A stretch of 5,298 nucleotides of DNA from contig JAUZOX010000220.1 of NCBI GenBank assembly GCA_030706265.1, positions 1 through 5,298 of the forward strand. The letters are read 5' to 3'. This stretch comes from Bacteroidota bacterium (GTDB lineage Bacteria; Bacteroidota; Bacteroidia; Bacteroidales; Cfx3-03). The notes beneath the pieces were generated by a model. The model saw only the letters and a program-made list of their open reading frames with translations. It had not been told where the DNA came from and searched no databases. Below, one piece after another: positions 1-5,298 of the stretch (position 1 is its first letter; every line of letters begins with the position of its first letter). A program made the position numbers and the translations under genes.

Positions 1-989
1 AGTACGATCAGCAGAGAGTGTAATGTCGTGAATCCCAACGCCTCCAGGTAGATGTGAAGCAACATTTTCACGCCAATAAAGGTCAGCAGGACGGATAGTC
101 CGATTTTAAGAAAACGGAACAAGTTGATGATATGCACGATCACAAAGAAAAGGGACCTCAGTCCCAAAATGGCAAAGATATTGGAGAAGAAGACGATATA
201 AGGATCCTGGGTGACGGAGAAGATGGCCGGAACCGAGTCAACCGCAAAGATAACATCTGAAAATTCGATGACCAGCAGGGTGATCAGCAAGGGCGTGATC
301 ATGGATTTGCGGTTTTTCCGGATCACAAAATATTTGCCGACATATTTGGGATAAACGGGTAAAAACTTCCCGGTAAACCTGACGACGGGATGACGGGCAG
401 TATCAATTTGTTCCTTATTGTTGCGTTCGACAAACATTTTGATGCCCGTAAAGACCAACAGGACTCCAAACACATAGAGGAACCATGAGAATTCCTGAAT
501 AAGGGCCGAACACAGAAAGATAAAGAGAAACCTCAGGACGATGGCGCCCAGTATGCCCCAAAACAAGACGCGTTTATAATATTTTTCCTGAACGTTAAAG
601 GCCAGGAAGATCATGATCATGACAAAAATATTGTCGACCGATAGGGCATATTCTATCAGGTATCCCGTGATGTATTCGAGTGAGAGGTTATGCCGGTATA
701 TGGCAAGCGCCTGCGCAAAGGTTTCGTTTTTAAGTTTGATCGGATGACCATGCTTAACGATAATTGCCTTTAACTGATCCATGTTCTGGATACCATGAAT
801 TCGGTCGCCAAAAAACATGATCAGAACATAGAACACAAGGGCCAGACTCACCCAAACAGCCGTCCAGGTGAGCGCTTCCTTAAATGGAACCACATGACTC
901 TGTTTGTCGAAGAAACCCAAATCGAGGGTTAAGACAGACAGAATAAATATGATAAATCCAAAAAAGAAAATGATCTCGTGTGTATTCAT
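1..989 (-). CDS. TerC/Alx-family integral membrane protein, probable Mn2+ transporter (3' end cut by window edge)
   Basis: The reading frame starts at ATG 989 (MNTHEIIFFFGF...) and stays open for 329 codons to the window edge, so only the C-terminus is missing; family members are usually about 320-350 residues. I see a chain of hydrophobic segments and the two TerC signature repeats: EYALSVDN at residues 113-120 and EFSDVIFAVDSVPAIF at 242-257, the latter followed by SNIFAILGLRSLFF at 269-282. The acidic residues in these intramembrane motifs (E113, D119, E242, D245, D251) are the likely metal ligands. The family is known for tellurite resistance (TerC) and manganese export (Alx), acting in the inner membrane; here manganese handling is inferred, and no ter-cluster genes are visible nearby. 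A TATCTTTG box 27 bases upstream of the start suggests its own promoter, independent of the gene upstream. No yybP-ykoY-type leader is evident. Family assignment is secure; substrate is not. Confidence 0.93.
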   Translation of the reverse strand, partial: MNTHEIIFFFGFIIFILSVLTLDLGFFDKQSHVVPFKEALTWTAVWVSLALVFYVLIMFFGDRIHGIQNMDQLKAIIVKHGHPIKLKNETFAQALAIYRHNLSLEYITGYLIEYALSVDNIFVMIMIFLAFNVQEKYYKRVLFWGILGAIVLRFLFIFLCSALIQEFSWFLYVFGVLLVFTGIKMFVERNNKEQIDTARHPVVRFTGKFLPVYPKYVGKYFVIRKNRKSMITPLLITLLVIEFSDVIFAVDSVPAIFSVTQDPYIVFFSNIFAILGLRSLFFVIVHIINLFRFLKIGLSVLLTFIGVKMLLHIYLEALGFTTLHSLLIV

Positions 990-1016
990 TAGCGAAAAAT
1001 GAGTTATTCGGAACAA

Positions 1017-1024
1017 CAAAGATA
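1017..1024 (-). promoter_or_regulatory. Putative Bacteroidetes -7 promoter element for the TerC-family gene
   Basis: The minus strand reads TATCTTTG, an exact match to the Bacteroidetes consensus TAnnTTTG, 27 bases before the TerC start codon. It is the same octamer, at nearly the same distance, as the one before the GNAT-type gene. No TTTG-like -33 box sits at the usual spacing of about 19-21 bases; the nearest TTG is 24 bases away, so the call rests on the -7 box and its position. Confidence 0.5.
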
Positions 1025-1066
1025 GTCATTCCTAACAGCCTTTCTCCTCAATGTAATTTGAAGAAG

Positions 1067-1149
1067 ATGAAACGAGCATGATCGAAGATCACAAACAACG
1101 ATGAAAATTATCAATGCGAGTTCCATACGACCTATTTAATCAAATTATT
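1067..1149 (+). repeat. Dispersed intergenic repeat, copy A
   Basis: This lies in the 210-base gap between the TerC-family start and the end of the GNAT-type gene. It has two blocks shared with copy B (4027-4093). Block 1, ATGAAACGAGCATG at 1067-1080, is identical to 4027-4040. Block 2, at 1114-1149, begins ATG(C/T)GAGTTCCAT and ends CAAATTATT; it differs from 4057-4093 by four substitutions and one single-base indel. The spacer between blocks is 33 bases here and 16 in copy B. The spacer region holds a perfect small hairpin, TGATC-GAA-GATCA (1079-1091). The rest of the gap (990-1066 and 1150-1199) shows no gene and no convincing terminator. The nature of the repeat is unknown. Confidence 0.75.
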
Positions 1150-1199
1150 TTCGGATGAAATGCACTTCCAAAATATCCCCGGGCCGTTCTTTTTACCGG

Positions 1200-2399
1200 T
1201 TATTCATTGCCATTTTGAGCTGAGTTTTTCTCAACCGGTGGAATGATGTTCATCAGGATTACCGTTTTAGAGGGGTCAAACATATATCGGTAGGTGATAT
1301 GCCTTTTGTGAAACACGGCTCCGGTTGCCTTATGGATTGCCATCATTTGCGGATTGAAGTCGCCGACCCACGATAATTCAACCTCTTTATACCGGGGCTT
1401 GCGCTTCATGACTTCACCCATGTTCCAGAATATGCCTGATTCGACACCCAGCCTTCTATACTGTGGCACTACTCCCATCACGATAATCCGGGTCCTCGTA
1501 AATCCTTTGGTTTTTTTGTAATACAGGAATTTCAGCTTGTCCCAAATGGAAGTGATGTGTCCATTCAGGTAATAAAGGATCTGATTTGCATCGGGCGCCA
1601 TTACCAGAAAAGCAATGGGTTCGTTTTCATGATAAACAAACCAGATCATCTCTTCGTCCATGATGGATTTGAGTTCTCTGAACTGTTCGCGTAAATCTTC
1701 GATGCTGATAGGGGTGAAATTATCGTGAAAAGCCCATGCTTTATCATAGATCGTTTTAAAGTCCTGTAAAAATTTTTCGGTGTTGCTTTTTTGAAAATGC
1801 GCATAATGGTATCCCGGTCGTGCCATGATGCGCTCGGAGATTTTCCAAAACCGTTCGGGAAACGGAATTGTAAGGTCCAGCTTATTGGTTACCTGTTCAA
1901 AATATTGTTTAAAGCCATACGATTCAAAGAGTTCTTTGTAATACGGAAGATGATAGTTCATTCCAAAGCTGGCAGGCGAAAATCCCTCGACAAGCAGTCC
2001 CCAAAAGTTTTCGTTCTCACCGAAATTGATGGGTCCGTCCATTGCCTCCATTCCTTTGGCGGCCAACCAGGTCTTGCATTGTTCAAATAAGGCAAAGGCA
2101 GCCTTTTGGTCATTGATGCATTCAAACAGCCCCATCCCGCCAACGGGCACTTCATAGTTGTATGCTTTATTGCGGTTGATAAAAGCGGCGGTCCTTCCGA
2201 TCAGTTTTCCATTGTCGTCTTTTAAAATCCAACGGATGCATTCTCCGTGACTAAAATAATTGTTCTTGGCAGGGTCAAAGATGGCTTCTATCATTCCATC
2301 CAATGGGCAAACAAAGTTGGGATCTCCTTTATAAATGATTCTGGCTACGTCTAAAAACTGTCTTGCCGTCCTTTTATCATTCACTTCAATAATCTGCAT
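1200..2399 (-). CDS. GNAT-type N-acyltransferase-like protein of unknown substrate (399 aa)
   Basis: This soluble protein resembles a family of roughly 370-400 residue proteins with GNAT (acyl-CoA N-acyltransferase) folds, usually annotated only as GNAT family or hypothetical. From the ATG at 2399 (MQIIEVNDKRTARQF), the N-terminal half carries a conserved MDGPINFG motif at residues 120-127, followed by LLVEGF. The C-terminal half has a strand-turn VMGVVPQYRRLGVESG at about 307-322, resembling the acetyl-CoA pyrophosphate loop, then ELSWVGDFN (341-349) and GAVFHKRHITYRY (360-372). The loop is degenerate: RRLGVE has E where G or A is usual. There is no signal peptide or membrane segment. The frame extends upstream to an ATG at 2462, but that start lies upstream of a strong promoter box at 2425-2432 and the added 21 residues look non-conserved, so 2399 is preferred. 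It is divergent from the LptF/LptG permease. Fold is fairly sure; reaction unknown. Confidence 0.8.
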   Translation of the reverse strand: MQIIEVNDKRTARQFLDVARIIYKGDPNFVCPLDGMIEAIFDPAKNNYFSHGECIRWILKDDNGKLIGRTAAFINRNKAYNYEVPVGGMGLFECINDQKAAFALFEQCKTWLAAKGMEAMDGPINFGENENFWGLLVEGFSPASFGMNYHLPYYKELFESYGFKQYFEQVTNKLDLTIPFPERFWKISERIMARPGYHYAHFQKSNTEKFLQDFKTIYDKAWAFHDNFTPISIEDLREQFRELKSIMDEEMIWFVYHENEPIAFLVMAPDANQILYYLNGHITSIWDKLKFLYYKKTKGFTRTRIIVMGVVPQYRRLGVESGIFWNMGEVMKRKPRYKEVELSWVGDFNPQMMAIHKATGAVFHKRHITYRYMFDPSKTVILMNIIPPVEKNSAQNGNE

Positions 2400-2424
2400 A
2401 ACTTGCTTTTTTATTATTCTTTTG

Positions 2425-2456
2425 CAAAGATAATAGTTATTCAATGCTTTGCTAAA
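2425..2456 (-). promoter_or_regulatory. Putative Bacteroidetes-type promoter of the GNAT-type gene
   Basis: The minus strand has TATCTTTG (2432-2425), an exact TAnnTTTG -7 box, 25 bases before the ATG at 2399. A TTTAG (2456-2452), close to the -33 TTTG box, lies 19 bases further upstream, which is the expected spacing. This places transcription start between the box and ATG 2399 and argues against translation from the in-frame ATG at 2462. Confidence 0.6.
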
Positions 2457-2518
2457 CTTCATACATTCGCCATGTAGAGAATTATCAGGATTTCACGGCA
2501 GAGTTCAGGAATTGGGAG

Positions 2519-2526
2519 TATATTTG
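2519..2526 (+). promoter_or_regulatory. Putative Bacteroidetes -7 promoter element for the LptF/LptG permease
   Basis: TATATTTG matches TAnnTTTG exactly and faces right, away from the leftward promoter at 2425-2456, so the region from 2400 to 2547 is a compact divergent promoter region. No good -33 box is seen at the expected spacing. If used, transcription would begin at about 2531-2534, leaving only a few bases before the TTG at 2536 but about 15 bases before the GTG at 2548, which favours the latter as start codon. Confidence 0.5.
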
Positions 2527-2547
2527 CATTGATTTTTGAACGATAAG

Positions 2548-4014
2548 GTGAGAAAGATATATAAACTTGTTCTGAAGGCTTATTCTGGCCCCTTGGTGAT
2601 GACCTTTTTCATCGCTTTGTTTATTCTGTTGATGCAATTCCTGTGGAAATACGTTGATGACCTGGTGGGTAAAGGACTTGGCTGGGACGTCATTGCACAG
2701 CTTCTTTTTTATGCATCGTGGACCTTTGTTCCCATGGCACTGCCACTTGCCATCTTGTTGGCGTCGCTGATGACATTCGGGAATCTGGGTGAACGTTATG
2801 AACTGGTGGCCATAAAGGCTGCAGGAATCTCGCTCCGAAAATTAATGCTGCCACTGATCATTCTTTCGATCATGATCAGTGTCGCTGCCTTCTTCTTTTC
2901 AAATAACGTATTGCCCTATGCCAATCTGAAATTCAGGTCCATCCTCTATGATGTCCGCCAACAAAAGCTGGCCCTGAACATAAAGGATGGGGTTTATTAC
3001 AGCGATATAGACGGGTACGTGTTGCGGGTTGACAAGAAAGAACCTAAAACAGGTACGTTGAAGGAGATTCAGATTTATGACCATACCAAGGGTACGGGCA
3101 ATACCATGCTCACACTTGCAGATTCAGGCACGATGGTTCAGACTTCCGACAAACAATACCTGATCCTTACCCTTAATCATGGCTATAATTACGACGAGTC
3201 GGGAAGCTCCGACTCGTATAATAAAAAGCCTTTTCAAAAAACCAGTTTTGATAAGGAGGTGTTGCGGTTCGACTTATCGGGGTTTAAAATGGTTCGTACC
3301 GACGAAGAGCTTTTCAAGAAAAACTATATGATGTTAAACCTTAATCAATTGCAGAAAGCAGTTGATTCATTGCGGGAGGTTTATGATATAGCCTTGAAAA
3401 ACGCCAGGTACAATGTCTTTTATTCATTCCAGGATTTTAAACAATTCAATGATGAAGCTGCCAAAAAACATCCCCGGATTGATACCGTTTTAAAAAACAA
3501 GAAGATATTCGGAAAGAATTTTAAAAAGGACCAGTGGTACAGCATTATCGATCTGGCGACGAATTCCGCCAGACAAGTACAATCCACCGTTTCGGACATA
3601 GGCACCAATCTGAAGGACCAGGGTGAGATTATCCGGAAACATGAGGTGGAGTGGTGGCGCAAGTTTACCCTCAGCATTGCCTGTTTGATCCTGTTCTTTG
3701 TCGGGGCTCCGATGGGAGCCATCATCAGGAAAGGTGGACTGGGATTGCCGTTGATCTTATCTGTACTCTTTTTTGTGCTTTACCATGTCATTTCAATGAC
3801 GGGCGAAAAGGCCGCAAAGGCGGGTGCGCTGTCGCCCATGACCGGGATGTGGCTTTCATCATTGGTCCTGTTACCAACCGGTATCTATCTAACTTATAAG
3901 GCTACAACTGACTCTCCATTGCTTGATGCCGACGCATATGTGAAAGGCGTTAAAAGATTTCTCGTTTGGGCTAAGATCACAAAAGAAGAAGACAACGATA
4001 ACCAAGCATCCTAA
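2548..4014 (+). CDS. LptF/LptG (YjgP/YjgQ) family LPS export permease, enlarged Bacteroidetes form
   Basis: This is an inner-membrane subunit of the LptBFGC transporter, which extracts lipopolysaccharide from the inner membrane and passes it to the periplasmic bridge. From GTG 2548 it is 488 residues. TM1 (about 14-34) runs into KYVDDLVGKG; TM2 is about 51-77; a cytoplasmic coupling helix GERYELVAIKAAGIS (81-95) would contact the LptB ATPase; TM3 is about 98-117. A large periplasmic part follows (about 118-370), with a beta-rich jellyroll and then a charged, mostly helical stretch (about 250-368). TM4 (372-392, with APMGAIIRKGGLGLP), TM5 (400-417) and TM6 (434-452) close the fold. E. coli LptF and LptG are about 360 residues, so most of the excess is the helical insert. 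No ATG exists near the N-terminus: TTG 2536 or GTG 2548 are the options, and GTG fits the promoter position and the usual short N-terminus before KLVLKAY. Whether it is the LptF or LptG equivalent is not settled. Confidence 0.92.
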   Translation: MRKIYKLVLKAYSGPLVMTFFIALFILLMQFLWKYVDDLVGKGLGWDVIAQLLFYASWTFVPMALPLAILLASLMTFGNLGERYELVAIKAAGISLRKLMLPLIILSIMISVAAFFFSNNVLPYANLKFRSILYDVRQQKLALNIKDGVYYSDIDGYVLRVDKKEPKTGTLKEIQIYDHTKGTGNTMLTLADSGTMVQTSDKQYLILTLNHGYNYDESGSSDSYNKKPFQKTSFDKEVLRFDLSGFKMVRTDEELFKKNYMMLNLNQLQKAVDSLREVYDIALKNARYNVFYSFQDFKQFNDEAAKKHPRIDTVLKNKKIFGKNFKKDQWYSIIDLATNSARQVQSTVSDIGTNLKDQGEIIRKHEVEWWRKFTLSIACLILFFVGAPMGAIIRKGGLGLPLILSVLFFVLYHVISMTGEKAAKAGALSPMTGMWLSSLVLLPTGIYLTYKATTDSPLLDADAYVKGVKRFLVWAKITKEEDNDNQAS

Positions 4015-4026
4015 AACGGTTTGCTT

Positions 4027-4093
4027 ATGAAACGAGCATGCTTGAAACGAGCATTAATGTGAGTTCCATGCGACCGATATAATACAAATTATT
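4027..4093 (+). repeat. Dispersed intergenic repeat, copy B
   Basis: This fills most of the 87-base gap between the permease stop and the glycosyltransferase start. Block 1 (4027-4040) is identical to 1067-1080 and block 2 (4057-4093) matches 1114-1149 with four substitutions and one inserted base. It ends eight bases before the glycosyltransferase ATG at 4102. Here the repeat points the same way as its flanking genes, whereas copy A points against its flanking genes. No Bacteroidetes-type -7 box is seen in this gap, so the glycosyltransferase may be read through from the permease or from something within the repeat. Confidence 0.75.
4029..4058 (+). repeat. Short tandem duplication within repeat copy B
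   Basis: Two 15-base units lie side by side, 4029-4043 and 4044-4058, identical in their first 11 bases (GAAACGAGCAT). The junction creates the 8-base palindrome AGCATGCT (4035-4042) and a small hairpin ATGCT-TGAAACG-AGCAT (4038-4054). Copy A has only one such unit, so the unit number varies between copies. Confidence 0.7.
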
Positions 4094-4101
4094 GTTTACG
4101 C

Positions 4102-5298
4102 ATGAAGGTATTATTGCTGTGTAATAAATCGCCATGGCCTCCGAAAGAAGGGGGACCCATTGCAATGCATGCCATGATACAAGGCCTGCTCATGGCGGGT
4201 ATATCGGTAAAAGTACTTGCCCTGAACACGAACAAATATACCGTTGATTTAAAAGAGATTCCGGAGGATTTCAGGCTTCAAACCGGGATCACGTTTGTAA
4301 ATATCGATCTTTCCTTCAAACCCACTGATGCATTCCTGAATCTTTTCACACATGAGTCGTATCACATCAAGCGATATATGTCGGTTGAATTTGCCAAAGT
4401 TTTGACCGGCATCCTTAAGGCAGAATCATTCGATATCATCCAGTTTGAATCTTTGTTCCTGACCTGCTATATCGATCTGATCAGGCAGTATTCTTCAGCC
4501 AGGTTAGTTTTAAGGGCACATAACGTTGAGCACCTGATCTGGCAAAGGCTGGCTCAGGAAACGACCCTGCCGCTTAACAAGTGGTACTTAAAACACCTTG
4601 CAAAAACGCTGAAGGCATATGAGCTTTCCATATTGAATGAATTGGACGGGATTGCGGCTATTACGACCAATGACGAAGAACGTTTCAGAAGTTTTGGATG
4701 CACAAAGCTGACCGGAACAATTCCATTCGGCATTTCCTGCCCTCAAACTGCTCCACCTTCGACGGCATTGAAACCCAAAACATTGTTTCATATAGGGGCC
4801 ATGAACTGGTTGCCAAACCAGGAAGGCATCCGTTGGTTTTTAAGGGAATGCTGGCCGATGATCCATGTTAAGTTTCCGGATGTGAGACTGGTGCTGGCAG
4901 GACGTGAAATGCCGGGGTGGATGCTGAATACCGTCATCACTGGGGTAGATATCATGGGCGAAGTTCCGGATGCAACCCGGTTTATGTGTGACAACGGAAT
5001 CATGATCGTTCCTTTGTTTTCGGGTAGCGGCGTAAGGGTGAAAATCATTGAAGCCATGGCCCTTGGTAAAACGGTCATCTCCACTTCTATTGGCATGGAA
5101 GGAATCAAGTGCCGGCCTCAAAGGGATATCCTGATAGCCGACACACCTGAGGAGTTCCTGGAGACGGTTATCAGCTGTCACAATGACCCGGAAATGGCCA
5201 GACAGATTGGTGAAAATGGCAGAAAATATATTCTGGAAAATCACTTGTTGGAAAAGGTCAGCGGTTTAACCAACGCATATTACCAACAACTCATTCAA
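4102..5298 (+). CDS. Glycosyltransferase, GT4-like (GT-B fold); 3' end cut by window edge
   Basis: The frame opens at ATG 4102 (MKVLLLCNKSPWPPKEGG) and runs 399 codons without a stop to the window edge; family members are about 400 residues, so only a few codons are probably missing. The N-terminal domain has the typical first strand and PWPPKEGGP loop (residues 11-19) and an RAHNVEH motif (138-144). The C-terminal domain begins near FHIGAMNWLPNQEG (about 229-242) and holds LFSGSGVRVKIIEAMALGK (about 305-323), in which E317 is the expected nucleotide-sugar ribose-binding glutamate of retaining GT4 enzymes, followed by VISTSIGMEGI. No membrane segment or signal peptide is seen, so it would act at the cytoplasmic face, transferring a sugar from a nucleotide donor to a lipid-linked or surface glycan; donor and acceptor cannot be read from sequence. 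The preceding LPS permease fits an envelope role but is only suggestive. No separate promoter box or clear ribosome binding site is visible. Confidence 0.9.
   Translation, partial: MKVLLLCNKSPWPPKEGGPIAMHAMIQGLLMAGISVKVLALNTNKYTVDLKEIPEDFRLQTGITFVNIDLSFKPTDAFLNLFTHESYHIKRYMSVEFAKVLTGILKAESFDIIQFESLFLTCYIDLIRQYSSARLVLRAHNVEHLIWQRLAQETTLPLNKWYLKHLAKTLKAYELSILNELDGIAAITTNDEERFRSFGCTKLTGTIPFGISCPQTAPPSTALKPKTLFHIGAMNWLPNQEGIRWFLRECWPMIHVKFPDVRLVLAGREMPGWMLNTVITGVDIMGEVPDATRFMCDNGIMIVPLFSGSGVRVKIIEAMALGKTVISTSIGMEGIKCRPQRDILIADTPEEFLETVISCHNDPEMARQIGENGRKYILENHLLEKVSGLTNAYYQQLIQ

Noticed and set aside
1114..1158. A 14-codon open frame (MRVPYDLFNQIIFG) in repeat copy A
   Set aside because: Copy B has a stop at the second codon and a one-base indel in the same stretch, so it is not conserved as protein.
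1150..1199. Possible terminator after the GNAT-type gene, around CCCGGG and a CCGG...CCG pattern
   Set aside because: The stems are only 3-6 bases, the CCCGGG palindrome has no loop, and no U-rich run follows on the minus strand.
1791..2155. Open frames at 1791-2090 (+) and 1958-2155 (-) within the GNAT-type gene
   Set aside because: They lie inside the conserved coding frame and have no recognisable domains; they are shadows of that gene.
4005..4054. Possible terminator after the permease (AAGC...GCTT and ATGCT...AGCAT stems)
   Set aside because: Stems are 4-5 bases with no following T-run; the structure is better explained by the repeat.
4027..4058. CRISPR-like direct repeats
   Set aside because: Only two 11-base identical units, directly adjacent with no regular spacers, and no cas genes nearby.
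4027..4062. An 11-codon open frame (MKRACLKRALM) within repeat copy B, possible leader peptide
   Set aside because: The matching frame in copy A stops after four codons (MKRA), the second block is out of frame between copies, and the copy orientation relative to genes differs, so there is no sign of coding constraint.
4840..5244. A 134-codon minus-strand open frame, and a neighbouring one at 4788-5108
   Set aside because: Both are antisense to the well-supported glycosyltransferase domain, overlap each other, and read as composition-driven sequence without recognisable motifs.

Overview
The window looks like chromosomal DNA from a member of the Bacteroidota, probably Bacteroidales-like, although rank below phylum is a guess. 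The evidence is threefold. Boxes matching the Bacteroidetes -7 element TAnnTTTG lie just upstream of three of the four genes. The genes lack clear Shine-Dalgarno sequences. The LptF/LptG permease has the enlarged form usual in that phylum. Base composition is moderate and similar across all genes, and there are no signs of phage, transposase, CRISPR, tRNA or rRNA.

Layout: two genes read leftward and two rightward from a divergent promoter region at about 2400-2547. Leftward, first comes a 399-residue protein with GNAT-type acyltransferase features (1200-2399). After a 210-base gap comes a TerC/Alx-family membrane protein (989 down to the window edge, 3' end missing). Rightward, first comes an LptF/LptG-family permease of the LPS export machine (about 2548-4014). 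After an 87-base gap comes a family-4-like glycosyltransferase (4102 to the window edge, last few codons missing).

Functionally, the rightward pair fits envelope work: the glycosyltransferase would act in building a surface glycan and the permease in moving lipopolysaccharide out of the inner membrane. The GNAT-type protein has no known substrate. The TerC protein is probably a metal (manganese) transporter. The link between the left and right halves is only the shared divergent promoter region.

The most unusual feature is a dispersed intergenic repeat. Copy A (1067-1149) and copy B (4027-4093) share an exact 14-base block and a second 36/37-base block with four mismatches and one indel. They sit in the two gaps that separate co-oriented genes, but in opposite orientation relative to those genes. 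I did not find a clearly novel multi-gene system; the rest is ordinary core-genome content.
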